DNA of 64,000 nt from Sphingomonas sp. GM_Shp_1 (GTDB lineage Bacteria > Pseudomonadota > Alphaproteobacteria > Sphingomonadales > Sphingomonadaceae): NCBI RefSeq assembly GCF_026540895.1, contig NZ_JALNUR010000017.1, positions 1 through 64,000 of the forward strand, in the 5' to 3' direction. A model generated the notes under the pieces. That model saw only the letters and a program-made list of their open reading frames with translations, was not told where the DNA came from and searched no databases. Both the position numbers and the translations under genes were made by a program. Positions 43,808 through 53,769 of the stretch are shown in pieces (positions within the stretch are counted from its first letter, which is position 1; each line of letters opens with the position of its first letter).

Positions 43808-46800
43808 GGGCGCAGCTCGGCCTGCGTCGCGGTGACGTTCCAGCCGCGAAGTGCGACCGCGGGCTTGTCCGCCTTGGCGGTGGGATAGCGAATCTCGATC
43901 ACGCGGCTCTCTCCGGGCAACAGGGTGACGTAATTGTCGCTGAAATAGGCGGGCAGCACCTGGCTGCCGTCCGCATTCATCACGGTCAGCTTGGTTTCGA
44001 TGGCGGGGACCGAGCCGCTATTGGTCAGGGTGACGTTGGCGGTCGTCTCCTCACCCTGCCCTTGAAGGCTGGTGGTCGCGGTGACGGTCGCCGCGCCCAT
44101 CGTCGTCAGCGCGCGATAGCCCGCATCGTCCTGCGCCTGCCAATAGCTGTTGGTCGACAGGACCTGCCCGCCCGCGTCGGTGGCCTCCAGCCGAACCAGC
44201 ACCGGCCCGCGCTTCATCGCCGGGGCGAGGTCGAGGTTGAGGGCGGGCGTCACCCCCTCGGCATTGGCGACCAGCTTCGCCTCCTGCTCGCCCTCGGCAC
44301 GGCCATCGAGCCCGACGATCTGCGCGCGCACCTGCACGCCCTTCAGCGCATCGCGGGTGTTGTTGACCAGCACCACCCGGTAATCGGGCAGGTTCATCTG
44401 GACATGGACCGGCTCGGCCGCCTTCTTGACGCCGTAGAAGGCGGCATGGGTGTCATAGTCGGCGGAGAAGATCTGCCATGCCGAGGACGGCCAGGCGGGC
44501 TGCGTCATCCACAGCATCCGTCCCGAATTCTCGGTCCAGAGGCCCGCATTCATCCCCTCGAAGATGGCGCGATAGGATTCATACTCCATCATCTGCGCCT
44601 TGCGCTCGAAATCCTCGAGGCCCGTGGCGGGGCCGAAGCGGCGTTCGAGCGCGTCGGTAAAGCTCTTCACCGCGCCGTTCCCGGTCTGGTGCCAGTCATG
44701 ATAGGCCCAGACATCGCCGATCGGCCAGCGATCCGCCTCCGCCGGGATGGCGCGCTTCCACGCCTCCAGCGTCGGCAGCGAGGGGGTCCCCACCTCGACC
44801 GAGAAACCCTTGGCCAGATCGGTGAAGTAATCGACCGGCGGCCGCCAGTTGTAAGGCCCCGAGCCTTGCAGGTTCACCGCGTTGGACGACGGCATGTAGA
44901 GCCGCGTCCCGTCCTCGGCGCGCAGGATCGTGTCGAGCCCGGTGTTGAGGATCGGCTGCGGCACGCCCTCGTTCCGGCCGAACCAGGCGACGATCGAGGG
45001 ATGGTTGCGGAACCGGCGCACCACGTCGGTGGCGTTGGCGAGGAAGAGTTGCGGGTCCTCGGCCTCCATATTATAATCCTGGGTCGACTCCCAGAAGTCG
45101 GACAGGACCATCAGGCCGTACTCGTCGGCCAGGTCGAAGAAGCTCTCCTCGCTATTCTGGCCCACCCAGTTGCGGATGATGTTCAGATGCGCGTCGCGGT
45201 GCAGGCGGAAGAAGGGCTCCAGATGCGCGCGGTCGACGCGCTTCATGAAATCGTCCATGCCGATATTGCCGCCGCGCGCCGCGATCCGCACGCCGTTGAC
45301 CCGCAGCACGAGATAGGGGGCGAGGCGCGGATCGTCGGCGACCTTGGCGACCGCCGCCGACTGGTCGCCGCCGGGCATGAAGCTCATCGCCCAGCCATTC
45401 GCCGTCTTGCGGATGCCCGCATGGCTGGTGTCGACCACCCGCTGCCCCCCGCGCACCCGGTTGAGGTCGAGCGTCACCCGCTCCAGATCGCCGTCCGAAT
45501 CGAACAGCGACAGGTCGTACGTCACCTGCCGCATCCCGAAGCGGAGCGACTTGCTGTCCGACAGCGCGCCATCGACCGCTGCCGTGATCGCCAGATTGTG
45601 CAGCGCCGGGTCACCATAGCCGTTGGGCCACCACAGGCGCGGGTTCTTGACCGAAAGCTGCGGAAACTCGGAGGGCGACAGGACGACGCGGATCGTCTGG
45701 CCAGGGGCGACCGTCACCGGCTTGTCCACGACCACGTCATCGAACACCGCACGGATCGTCGTCGTCACCGGCACCTGGCCGTTATTGGTGACGGGCACCG
45801 CGATCTCGACATCGGCAACCGAATTGTCGGGCTTGGGCAGGGTCGTGACGACCTGCGGGTCGCCGATCACCGCCGGACCGGTCGCGGCCAGGGTCACGCC
45901 CTGCCACAGCCCGGTGTTGCGGTCGCGGACGGAAGGTATCCAGTCCCAGCCCTCGGTCGCGACGAAGGTCGGGCCATCGAGCATCTGGACCCCGCCATTC
46001 TCGCCCACGCCCGCCGTCATCGACTCCTCATGCGCGATGCCGGGATGCGGCGGGGGCGAGACACGCACCGCGATGGCATTGCGCCCGGCGGCCAGCGTCA
46101 CCGGGAAGCGGCCTCGGATGAATGCCCCCTTCATCGTCCCCGCCATCCGGCCATTGACCCAGACCTCGGCCGAATAGTTCACCCCGTTGAAGGTCAGCCA
46201 CATCTGCCGCCCCGCCGCCTCGGCGGGCGTGTCGAACTCGGTGCGATACCAGTAATCCTGCCGCGCCAGCGTCTCGGGGATGGCCAGGTTGTTCAGCCCG
46301 ACCGCCGGATCGGGATAGACGCCGCGATCCACCAGCGTGGTCAACACCGTGCCCGGCACGGTCGCGGCATACCATTTGCTCGCGTCGAAATTGCCCTGCG
46401 ACAGGTCCGCGCCACCGGGGCCGACCTTGGCCGCCTCGATCAGCCGCCAGCCATTCACCACCCATTGGCCGGTGGCGGTGGCGACGAGCGCGGGGTCCTT
46501 TGACTCGGGCTTGGCCGTGCCGCTGGTCGGGATCGGGGCCTTGGACTGGGGCAGGGTCCAAGCGTCCTGCGGCACCGTCTGGCCCTGCATCTGGCGGGTC
46601 TGATAGGGCCAACTGGGGCTGCCGGTCTGAAGCGCGATCCGGGTCGGGTCGGGTGTGCGCCGGGCGGCGACGCGGATGGTCAGCGGATCGACCACCTCGC
46701 GCACCATGCGGAAATCGATGACCTTACCCGCGAAGACCGGCTGGTAACTGCGCGGCGCCAGCGTCGCGACGCCGGTGACCGGTTCCAGCGACAGGCCGCG

Positions 46801-47250
46801 CTGCACCACCTGTCGCCCGTTCACGAATAGCCGGACGACCTTTCCGTCATAGCTCGCGGCGATATAGGTCCATTTGTTGCGGTCGGCGTCGCCGCCGCCC
46901 TGCACCACCCCCGCCTCGGTCACGAGCGCGGGCTGGCCGTCGACGAGTGCGAGATAGCGGCGCGGGCCGGTGCGGGGATCGCCGAAACCGCCGATCAGCA
47001 TCGTCGTGTCCTTGCCCGCGACGCTGCGCGGCTGGACCCAGGCGGACAGCGTCCAGTTGGGCGCGGCGACCGGTGCCCGCACGATGGCGCGCGTGTAGGA
47101 ATCGCCCCCCGGCGGCAGATCGGCGTTGATCGGGCCCAAGGGCGTCGCGGGAGGCGTCGCGGGAGCCGTCTGTGCGGAGGCGGCGAGGCTCCAGACCAGC
47201 GCCGTCATCGATGCCAGAGCCCCTATCGCTCTTGCCGCCGCCACGCTCAT
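43804..47250 (-). CDS. Glycoside hydrolase family 2 enzyme with N-terminal LamG-like domain
   Basis: A secreted 1148-residue enzyme. The signal peptide (residues 1-26) is followed by a LamG/concanavalin-like domain (about 45-185, NWTLSAWVQPRSV; KWTYIAASYDGKVVRLFVNG), a GH2 sugar-binding domain (WYRTEFDTP), Ig-like domains and a TIM barrel. The candidate acid/base is Glu in FGRNEG and the nucleophile Glu in FSVEVG. The layout resembles exo-beta-glucosaminidases and mannosidase-like GH2 enzymes, but the substrate is open. ATG 47250 has GGGAG upstream. Confidence 0.88.
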   Translation of the reverse strand: MSVAAARAIGALASMTALVWSLAASAQTAPATPPATPLGPINADLPPGGDSYTRAIVRAPVAAPNWTLSAWVQPRSVAGKDTTMLIGGFGDPRTGPRRYLALVDGQPALVTEAGVVQGGGDADRNKWTYIAASYDGKVVRLFVNGRQVVQRGLSLEPVTGVATLAPRSYQPVFAGKVIDFRMVREVVDPLTIRVAARRTPDPTRIALQTGSPSWPYQTRQMQGQTVPQDAWTLPQSKAPIPTSGTAKPESKDPALVATATGQWVVNGWRLIEAAKVGPGGADLSQGNFDASKWYAATVPGTVLTTLVDRGVYPDPAVGLNNLAIPETLARQDYWYRTEFDTPAEAAGRQMWLTFNGVNYSAEVWVNGRMAGTMKGAFIRGRFPVTLAAGRNAIAVRVSPPPHPGIAHEESMTAGVGENGGVQMLDGPTFVATEGWDWIPSVRDRNTGLWQGVTLAATGPAVIGDPQVVTTLPKPDNSVADVEIAVPVTNNGQVPVTTTIRAVFDDVVVDKPVTVAPGQTIRVVLSPSEFPQLSVKNPRLWWPNGYGDPALHNLAITAAVDGALSDSKSLRFGMRQVTYDLSLFDSDGDLERVTLDLNRVRGGQRVVDTSHAGIRKTANGWAMSFMPGGDQSAAVAKVADDPRLAPYLVLRVNGVRIAARGGNIGMDDFMKRVDRAHLEPFFRLHRDAHLNIIRNWVGQNSEESFFDLADEYGLMVLSDFWESTQDYNMEAEDPQLFLANATDVVRRFRNHPSIVAWFGRNEGVPQPILNTGLDTILRAEDGTRLYMPSSNAVNLQGSGPYNWRPPVDYFTDLAKGFSVEVGTPSLPTLEAWKRAIPAEADRWPIGDVWAYHDWHQTGNGAVKSFTDALERRFGPATGLEDFERKAQMMEYESYRAIFEGMNAGLWTENSGRMLWMTQPAWPSSAWQIFSADYDTHAAFYGVKKAAEPVHVQMNLPDYRVVLVNNTRDALKGVQVRAQIVGLDGRAEGEQEAKLVANAEGVTPALNLDLAPAMKRGPVLVRLEATDAGGQVLSTNSYWQAQDDAGYRALTTMGAATVTATTSLQGQGEETTANVTLTNSGSVPAIETKLTVMNADGSQVLPAYFSDNYVTLLPGESRVIEIRYPTAKADKPAVALRGWNVTATQAELRP

Positions 47251-47321
47251 GCCCGCTCCCTTTTTGATCGCCGCCGGATAAAGCAAATGAAAAGCCCTAA
47301 AGTCAAAGGCCGCTGGCCATA

Positions 47322-47440
47322 TTCCTCCCCTGCAAGGGGAGGGGGACCATGCGCAGCATAGTGGAGGGGTGTCCCGCTCTCGATACGGTGACACCTCTCC
47401 GTCGCACTACGCGCGCCACCTCCCTTTTTGGGGGAGGAAT
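47322..47440. repeat. Mosaic palindromic element (family B)
   Basis: The left outer hairpin is CCTCCCCTGCAAGGGGAGG. The inner CCATGC-gca-GCATAG hairpin has one mismatch. GGAGGGGTGTC faces GGTGACACCTCTCC, and the right outer arm CCTCCCTTTTTGGGGGAGG is diverged. Between the GH2 5' end and the bioA 3' end; the 203-base gap has no gene. Confidence 0.8.
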
Positions 47441-47453
47441 GGCGTGGATCACT

Positions 47454-48701
47454 TTAACGCCCGAAGCGATCGATCGCCGCATGGATGCCGGTCCAGACTT
47501 TACCGAGCTGTTCCGGCATGATGGAGTAGGGCGGCATGACGTAGATGGTGTTGCCCATCGGCCGGACGAGCAGATCGGCCTCGCGGAAATGCGCGAGCAG
47601 CCGGGGGGCGAGGTCGGAGAGATAATCCTGCCCCGCACCCAATTCGAAGGCGGCGATGGTGCCGAGCGTCCGGGGATTGTGCACCGACGCCTTGCCCGCC
47701 ACCGCTGCCAGATGCTTCGCCTGCGCCGCCGCCAGCGCATCGATCCGCGCCAATACCGGCTCCTCGCGCCAGATCGCCAGATTGGCCGCCGCCGCCGCAC
47801 AGGCGATGGGGTTGGCGGTGTAGCTGGACGAGTGGAAGAACTGCTTCGACCGATCGCTCTCCGACCAATGCGCCTGGAAGATCGCCTCGGTCGCCAGCGT
47901 CACCGCCAAGGGCACCGCGCCGCCGGTCAGCCCCTTGGACAGGCAGAGGATATCGGGCACCACCCCCGCCTGGTCGAAGGCGAACAACGTGCCGGTGCGC
48001 CCCCAGCCGGTCATCACCTCGTCGGCGATGAACAACACGCCGTGCGCCGCGCATATCTCGCGCATCGCGGCCAGCGTCTCGGGGCTGTAGAACAGCATTC
48101 CGCCTGCCCCCAGCACCAGGGGCTCGACGATGAACGCCGCCGCACCCGCCCGGCACTCCGCCTCCAGCGCGTCGAGCGTGGCCTGCACGTCCGACGGATA
48201 GGGAATGGTGCCGACATCGAACAGCAGCGGCGCATAGGCGCGGTTATAGACCCCGCGCGCACCCACCGACATCGCGCCGATCGTATCACCATGATAGCTG
48301 TGTTCGAGCACGAGGATGCGGTGGCGGGGCTCGCCCCGGTTGAGCCAGTAACCCAGCGCCATCTTCAGCGCGACCTCGACCGATGTCGAGCCGGAGTCGG
48401 AAAAGAACACCCGCGTCAGCGCGGGCGGCGTGATCCGCACCAGCTCGGCGGCGACCTCTTCGGCCGGGTCATGGGTCCAACCCGCAAAGATGATCTGGTC
48501 GAGCTTGGCCGCCTGTTCCGCGATGGCGGCGCTGATGCGCGGATGGTTGTGGCCGTGCGTCGTGACCCACCAGCTGGAGATCGCATCGATCACCTGGCGC
48601 CCGTCGACCGTGGTCAGCACCGCGCCGGAGGCACTGGCGACGCGCGGGATCGGCTCGCCCAGGCCATGCTGGGTGAAGGGATGCCAAACGGGCGAGGTCA
48701 T
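47454..48701 (-). CDS. bioA: Adenosylmethionine-8-amino-7-oxononanoate aminotransferase
   Basis: PLP enzyme converting KAPA to DAPA in biotin synthesis, 415 residues. Motifs seen are [45 protein letters not shown] and the PLP lysine in [10 protein letters not shown]. Overlaps the bioD stop by 4 bases and is last in the bioF-bioD-bioA operon. Confidence 0.96.
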   Translation of the reverse strand: MTSPVWHPFTQHGLGEPIPRVASASGAVLTTVDGRQVIDAISSWWVTTHGHNHPRISAAIAEQAAKLDQIIFAGWTHDPAEEVAAELVRITPPALTRVFFSDSGSTSVEVALKMALGYWLNRGEPRHRILVLEHSYHGDTIGAMSVGARGVYNRAYAPLLFDVGTIPYPSDVQATLDALEAECRAGAAAFIVEPLVLGAGGMLFYSPETLAAMREICAAHGVLFIADEVMTGWGRTGTLFAFDQAGVVPDILCLSKGLTGGAVPLAVTLATEAIFQAHWSESDRSKQFFHSSSYTANPIACAAAAANLAIWREEPVLARIDALAAAQAKHLAAVAGKASVHNPRTLGTIAAFELGAGQDYLSDLAPRLLAHFREADLLVRPMGNTIYVMPPYSIMPEQLGKVWTGIHAAIDRFGR

Positions 48702-49318
48702 CGGAAATCCCGGACGTCGAAGTTCGCCGCGAACGCCTCCGCCAATGTGTCCCGGTTGAGATTCGCCAGGCGCGGCAGGCGGCCGAGCCGCTTCACCCTG
48801 CCGATCGCGGCGATGGTCGCCTCGCTATCCTCTACGCCCTCGCCGACGAACGCCACGCCCAGTATCGGCACCCCGCGCGATCGCAACGCCTCGATCGACA
48901 ACAGGCTGTGGTTGATCGTGCCCAGCGCGGTCCGCGCGACCAGCACCACCGGCCGTCCCCAATGGGCGAACAGGTCGGCGAACAGCATTTGCCGCGTAAC
49001 GGGCACCAGCACGCCCCCCGCCCCCTCGGCGACCAGCGGCCCCTCGACCTGCGGCAGCGACAACCGGTCCAACGCGATCTCCACGCCGTCGATCTCGGCC
49101 GCGCGGTGCGGCGAGCAGGGGGTCTTGAGCCGATAGGCCGAAGGCAGGACCGGGCGCCCGGTGAGCGCCGCCACCGTCTCGGCATCGCCGTGCCCTTCTT
49201 CATCGGTGCCCGCCTGGACCGGCTTCCAGTAATGTGCCCCCAAGGCGCCGGTCAGCGCGGCGGCGAAGACGGTCTTGCCGATCTCGGTATCGGTGCCGGT
49301 GACGATGACGGCGTTCAT
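48698..49318 (-). CDS. bioD: Dethiobiotin synthetase
   Basis: ATP-dependent carboxylase closing the ureido ring of dethiobiotin. The 206-residue protein has the P-loop [10 protein letters not shown] at residues 7-16 and the VEGAGG-like [11 protein letters not shown] segment. Coupled to bioF and bioA by 4-base overlaps. Confidence 0.95.
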   Translation of the reverse strand: MNAVIVTGTDTEIGKTVFAAALTGALGAHYWKPVQAGTDEEGHGDAETVAALTGRPVLPSAYRLKTPCSPHRAAEIDGVEIALDRLSLPQVEGPLVAEGAGGVLVPVTRQMLFADLFAHWGRPVVLVARTALGTINHSLLSIEALRSRGVPILGVAFVGEGVEDSEATIAAIGRVKRLGRLPRLANLNRDTLAEAFAANFDVRDFR

Positions 49319-50424
49319 GCCAGAACCTCGCTGAATGCCTGGTCGAGGGCGAGGATGTCCGCCGCCTCGACGTTCAAGGTGATCGACAGCCGCAGCCGCG
49401 CCGCGCCCACCGGCACGGTCGGCGGGCGGATGCCGCGAATATCGAAACCGCGCGCCTGCAACGCCTCGGCGGCGCGCATCGTGCGGCCATTGTCGTGCAG
49501 GATCAGCGGCATCACGGGTGTGCCCTGCGCCAGCGCGCCATGTTTCACCAGATGCTCGCCCGCCAGCGCGATCCGGTCGTGAAGCATCTGGCGGCGTTCC
49601 GGCTCATCGGCGAGGATGCGCAACGCCTCCCGCACCCCGCGCGCCATCAGTGGCGAGGGGGCGGTGGAGAAGATGAGGCCCCGCCCGCGATTGACCAGAT
49701 AGTCGCGCACGATGGCGGGCCCGGCGACCAGCGCGCCCTCGCACCCCAGCGCCTTGCCGCAGGTGTGAAGGCTCACCACCCGCTCGCCCGGCATGGACAT
49801 CCCCTGCCCGCGCGTCCCGAAGACCCCGGTGGCATGCGCTTCGTCGACGATCAGCATCGCATCATGGCGTTCGGCCACCGCATGGAGATCGGCGAGCGGC
49901 GCGATGTCACCATCCATGCTGTAGAGGCTTTCCACCGCGATCCAGGGCGTGCCCTTGCCACCCTGCGCGCGCCAGTCGCGGATCGCCTGTTCAAAGGCGT
50001 TCGCATCATTATGCGCCGCCGCGACCGAGGTGGCGCGCGACAGCGTCATCCCCTCGTGCATGCTGGCATGGACCAGCGCGTCATGGACGATCAGATCGCC
50101 CCGTTGCGGCAGCGTCGCCAGAAGCGCGACATTGGCGGTATAGCCGGAGGAGAAATAGAGGCTGGCCTCCGCCCCGAAGAAACCGGCGGCTTCGGCCTCC
50201 AGCGCCTCATGCTCGGGGTGGTTGCCGCGCAGCAGCCGCGAGCCGCCCGAACCGACGGGCACGCCCTCCCGCACCGCCTGCGTGATCGCGGCGGCAAGGC
50301 GCGGGTGGCTTGCCAGGCCCAGATAATCGTTGGAAGCGAAGTCCTTGCCCCGCTGCGGGGCCAGCACCCGCAAGCGGTCCCGCGCGGCCAGTCGGGCCAG
50401 ATCGGCGCGATGAAAGTCCAGCAT
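49315..50424 (-). CDS. bioF: 8-amino-7-oxononanoate synthase
   Basis: PLP enzyme of the alpha-oxoamine synthase family joining pimeloyl-ACP or -CoA with alanine, 369 residues. It has [32 protein letters not shown] and [10 protein letters not shown], and the lysine block [14 protein letters not shown]. First gene of the bio operon. No bioB, bioC or bioH is visible in the window. Confidence 0.95.
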   Translation of the reverse strand: MLDFHRADLARLAARDRLRVLAPQRGKDFASNDYLGLASHPRLAAAITQAVREGVPVGSGGSRLLRGNHPEHEALEAEAAGFFGAEASLYFSSGYTANVALLATLPQRGDLIVHDALVHASMHEGMTLSRATSVAAAHNDANAFEQAIRDWRAQGGKGTPWIAVESLYSMDGDIAPLADLHAVAERHDAMLIVDEAHATGVFGTRGQGMSMPGERVVSLHTCGKALGCEGALVAGPAIVRDYLVNRGRGLIFSTAPSPLMARGVREALRILADEPERRQMLHDRIALAGEHLVKHGALAQGTPVMPLILHDNGRTMRAAEALQARGFDIRGIRPPTVPVGAARLRLSITLNVEAADILALDQAFSEVLA

Positions 50425-50481
50425 GGGGGCTTCCCTAGTTAGCCCGGCGGAGGAGCGGAACCGGAAATTGCGAGGGATTCC

Positions 50482-50575
50482 CTTGGCCTTCGACTTCGCT
50501 CAGGCTGAACGGGGTTTTGTATCCAGCCCAGCACCCCACCGGCCGTTCAGCCTGAGCGAAGTCGAAGGCCACGCC
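50482..50575. repeat. REP-like palindromic repeat pair (family A)
   Basis: CCTTCGACTTCGCTCAGGCT at 50487 and its inverse CCGTTCAGCCTGAGCGAAGT at 50543, separated by about 30 bases. The 188-base gap upstream of bioF contains only this. Confidence 0.8.
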
Positions 50576-50612
50576 CCGACGCCAACCTCAAAGCCACGCC
50601 CCAAAACCAGCC

Positions 50613-51341
50613 TCAGACAGGCTCCGCCAGGGTCACGATGGAAACCCCCGGCGTCATCGGTGCACGGCCCACCAGATGCCGCTCCAACCGGAAGATCGCC
50701 TCGAACGCCTTGTTCAGCGGCGCAGGCGGGGGCGAGTCGTCGCTGTCGTCGCGGCCGGTCAGCCGTCCGGCGATGCGTGCGGCGGCGGCCAGCGGGAAGA
50801 GCAGCGAGTTGAAATAGGTCAGCTTGCGCGGTTTCAGCCCCGCCTTCTCGATGGCGGAGACGAGCGTCGCCTTGGAATAACGGCGATGGTGATGGTTCAC
50901 CACATCATGCGCCGACCACATCCATTGATGCGCAGGGACCGCGATCAGGATCTTGCCGCCGGGCTTCAGGCAGGACTTCATCGCGGCCAGCGCGGCGACA
51001 TCGTCCTCGATATGCTCGACCACGTCGAGCACCGCGATCAGGTCGTACGCGCCGCGTTCGATCCCCGGCAGGTCGGGGAGCGGCGCGGCCTGGACCGGCT
51101 TGCCGAGGCGCTGCGAGGCGATCTCACGCGCGGCGGGGTCGATCTCGATCGCGTCGACCGTGCCGAAGCTCGCCAGCATCGGCAGGTTGTGCCCGGTGCC
51201 GCAGCCGATCTCGAGGATGCGCGCATCCCCCGGCAGCTTGCCATAGCGGGTCAGGTAATCGGCCAGGATGTCGCGGCGGGCGCGATACCACCAATGGGTG
51301 GAATCATGCGCGGCCATGCGGTCGTAAACGATACGGTCCAT
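50613..51341 (-). CDS. SAM-dependent methyltransferase
   Basis: A soluble class I methyltransferase of 242 residues. Motif I is ILEIGCGTGHNLP (about residues 42-54), the acidic motif is AIEIDP, and LDVVEHIEDD and HQWMWSAHDVVNHHHRRY match methyltransferases found in glycan and lipid clusters. It lies 4 bases after the gtrA gene. The acceptor is unknown; sugar or lipid-linked sugar is a fair guess from context. Confidence 0.85.
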   Translation of the reverse strand: MDRIVYDRMAAHDSTHWWYRARRDILADYLTRYGKLPGDARILEIGCGTGHNLPMLASFGTVDAIEIDPAAREIASQRLGKPVQAAPLPDLPGIERGAYDLIAVLDVVEHIEDDVAALAAMKSCLKPGGKILIAVPAHQWMWSAHDVVNHHHRRYSKATLVSAIEKAGLKPRKLTYFNSLLFPLAAAARIAGRLTGRDDSDDSPPPAPLNKAFEAIFRLERHLVGRAPMTPGVSIVTLAEPV

Positions 51342-51345
51342 GAAC

Positions 51346-51774
51346 TTATCCGAAGACCCATTGGCGGTTGAGCGCGAAGGTCGCGATCGGCGTGATCGTG
51401 ACCACCGGGATCAGCGCGACCCAGGGTTGTTGATGCAGGAGCCCGGTCGCGATCCAGGTGAAGAGCGCGTTCAGCGCAAGGCCGAAGCCCTGCACCACCA
51501 GGAATTTCAGATGTTGCTTGCCGCTGGAGTCGCGGGTGCCGTGCCCACGAAAGCTCCACGCGCTATGCAGGAAGAAGCCGAAGATCACCGCGACCAGGAA
51601 TGCGGGCGGCACCGCCAGCACGGCCTTGTCGTGCGGCAACACCCAATAGGTCAGCGGCAGATAGACCGCCGAATAGACGACCGTCGACAGGCCGCCCGCG
51701 ATGCCGAACCGGATCAACTGGCCCAGCATGCCGCTGTCCCGCCATCGTTCGATCTGGTGCTGAAGAGTCGCCAC
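51346..51774 (-). CDS. GtrA family membrane protein
   Basis: A 142-residue protein with four predicted membrane segments (LIRFGIAGGLSTVVYSAVYL onward) and the FGFFLHSAWSFRG and TPIATFALNRQWVFG blocks typical of GtrA. GtrA proteins are thought to flip or hold lipid-linked sugars. It heads a two-gene unit with the methyltransferase and diverges by 56 bases from the GT-C-like gene. Confidence 0.9.
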   Translation of the reverse strand: MATLQHQIERWRDSGMLGQLIRFGIAGGLSTVVYSAVYLPLTYWVLPHDKAVLAVPPAFLVAVIFGFFLHSAWSFRGHGTRDSSGKQHLKFLVVQGFGLALNALFTWIATGLLHQQPWVALIPVVTITPIATFALNRQWVFG

Positions 51775-51830
51775 GCCGCCGCCTTTGCCCCCGACCTTGC
51801 CCTTTGCGTCGCCCGCGATAGAGCGGGCCC

Positions 51831-53630
51831 ATGGTCCTGCGCCTTAAGCTGCGGGCGGGTATGAGGGAAGCGTCTTTGGAACGTCTGAAGGGCGAGATGG
51901 ATCGGCACTGGCGACGCTGGGTGCTGATCGCCTGGGTCGCGGTCGCCGCCTGGTACATGTACGACCGCTGGGGCCAGATCCGCTGGTGGTCGCTGGGCGA
52001 CACCGACGACAATATGCGGCTGATGCAGGTGCGCGCCTGGATGGCGGGCCAGAGTTGGTACGATCTGCGCCAGTATCGACTGAACCCGCCGGTTGGGTTC
52101 GACATCCATTGGAGCCGCATCGTCGACCTGCCGATCGCCGGGCTGATCCTCTTCTTCCGCCTGTTCACCACGCCTGCCTGGGCGGAGCGGCTCGCCTGCG
52201 GCCTGGCCCCGATCCTCCCTTTGTTGATCACCATGCTGGCGATCGCGGCGACGATCCGGCGGTTGATCGAACCCTATCTCTGGCCGCTGGGCATCGTCCT
52301 GCTGCTGTGCGCCAGCGCGACGCAGCTGATGTACATGCCGATGCGCATCGACCATCACGGGTGGCAGCTCGCCATGCTGACCGTCACCGTCGCTGGCTTA
52401 TGCGATCCGCAAGGACGGCGCGGCGGCGCGATGGTGGGTCTGGCCAGCGCGGTGTCGCTGGCCATCGGGCTGGAGATGCTGCCCTATGCCGCGATGGCGG
52501 GGGCGATCCTGGCCTTGCGCTGGGTCTGGGACCGGGCGGAGGCGCCGCGGCTGGCCATCTATGCCCTGACCCTGGGCGGCGGGAGCGCGGCGGGGTTCGC
52601 GGCCTTTGCCTCCAACGCCAATTACGCGATGCGCTGCGACGCGCTGACCCCGGTCTGGCTGTCGGTGACGGTGGCGGCGGGCGCGCTGTTGTTCCTGCTC
52701 GCCCGGATCAATCCCGAGTCGCGCGGGGCCCGGCTGGGTCTGGCGGTGGTCGCCGGAGCGGTGATCGCGGGGGGTTTCGCCAGCCTGTTCCCGCAATGCC
52801 TGACCCGTCCCGAACAGGTCAGCCCGGAGTTGCAGCGCAACTGGCTGAACAATGTCCGCGAGGCCAAGCCGATCTACAAGCATCCGCTCCGCGTCGCGCT
52901 GCCCATGGCGATCATGCCGGTCATCGGGCTGATCGGTGCCGCGCTGGCGGCGTGGCGGCGGCGGACGATCGGGTGGAGCGCGGTGGCGCTGTTCACCGCC
53001 TTCGCCTGCGCCATGCTGTTGTGGCAGGCGCGCGCGGCCCCGGCGGCGCAGATGCTGGCGGTGCCCGGCGTCGCGGCGCTGGTGTGGATGCTCCTGCCGC
53101 TCATCAACCGGCTACGCTCGCCGCTGTTGCGCGTGCCGTTGATGGTCGCCGTGATCCTGGTGCCGACCGGCGTGCTCGCCGCGCTGGTCCTGAAGAAGCT
53201 GCCCGCGACGCAGCCCACCCCCTATGCCGCGCGGGTCAATCGCGCGACGGGGCAATGCGTGCGCACCTCGGTGCTGACACGGGTCAACGCCTATCCGAAG
53301 GCGACGATCTTCACCTTTATCGACCTGGGCCCGCGCCTGATCGTCACCACCCATCACGATGCGATCGCGGGGCCCTATCACCGCAATGGCGATGCGATCC
53401 TGGACGTGCAGCACGCCTTTCAGGGCGGCGAGGCACAGGCGCGCGCGATCATGAAGCGGCATGGCGCGACCCTGTTGCTGATCTGCCCCGACATGGCCGA
53501 GTCGACCAATTACCGGGCACGGGCGCCGGGGGGCTTTTACGACCGGATGGCGCATGGCTGGGTACCGGAGTGGCTGACCCCGCTGCCGCTGCCCAAGGGG
53601 TCGCCGCTGAGGCTGTACCGGATCGATTGA
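51831..53630 (+). CDS. Multi-pass membrane protein resembling GT-C glycosyltransferases
   Basis: A protein of up to 599 residues with about ten to thirteen hydrophobic segments and a soluble C-terminal region (about 460-599). The first extracytoplasmic loop carries GDTDDN (about residues 56-61) and DIHWSR (91-96), and a later loop RIDHHGWQ (172-179), which resembles the acidic and histidine loop motifs of STT3/AglB and related GT-C enzymes. The sugar donor and acceptor are unknown. ATG 51897 has a better ribosome binding site (AAGGGCGAG) than 51831. Confidence 0.7.
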   Translation: MVLRLKLRAGMREASLERLKGEMDRHWRRWVLIAWVAVAAWYMYDRWGQIRWWSLGDTDDNMRLMQVRAWMAGQSWYDLRQYRLNPPVGFDIHWSRIVDLPIAGLILFFRLFTTPAWAERLACGLAPILPLLITMLAIAATIRRLIEPYLWPLGIVLLLCASATQLMYMPMRIDHHGWQLAMLTVTVAGLCDPQGRRGGAMVGLASAVSLAIGLEMLPYAAMAGAILALRWVWDRAEAPRLAIYALTLGGGSAAGFAAFASNANYAMRCDALTPVWLSVTVAAGALLFLLARINPESRGARLGLAVVAGAVIAGGFASLFPQCLTRPEQVSPELQRNWLNNVREAKPIYKHPLRVALPMAIMPVIGLIGAALAAWRRRTIGWSAVALFTAFACAMLLWQARAAPAAQMLAVPGVAALVWMLLPLINRLRSPLLRVPLMVAVILVPTGVLAALVLKKLPATQPTPYAARVNRATGQCVRTSVLTRVNAYPKATIFTFIDLGPRLIVTTHHDAIAGPYHRNGDAILDVQHAFQGGEAQARAIMKRHGATLLLICPDMAESTNYRARAPGGFYDRMAHGWVPEWLTPLPLPKGSPLRLYRID

Positions 53631-53637
53631 GAAAAAT

Positions 53638-53769
53638 ATCCTCCCCGGCACGGGGAGATGGCAGGGCGTGAGCCCTGACGGAGGGGGGCCTGCCACACGG
53701 GACGTCCCTGGCGGCGCACCCCCTCCACCACCGCTTCGCGGCGGTCCCCCTCCCCGTGCCGGGGAGGAT
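53638..53769. repeat. Mosaic palindromic element (family B)
   Basis: The outer hairpins are CCTCCCCGG-cac-GGGGAG and CCTCCCCGTGCCGGGGAGG. The inner hairpins are CAGGGC-gtga-GCCCTG and ACCGC-ttc-GCGGT. The right half closely matches that at 39089. Lies in the convergent gap before marC. Confidence 0.85.

Noticed and set aside
44062..46503. Long open frame (813 codons) on the plus strand opposite the GH2 gene
   Set aside because: Arginine, histidine and proline-rich with no domain; it mirrors the GC-rich third codon positions of the GH2 gene, which has a signal peptide, recognisable domains and a ribosome binding site.
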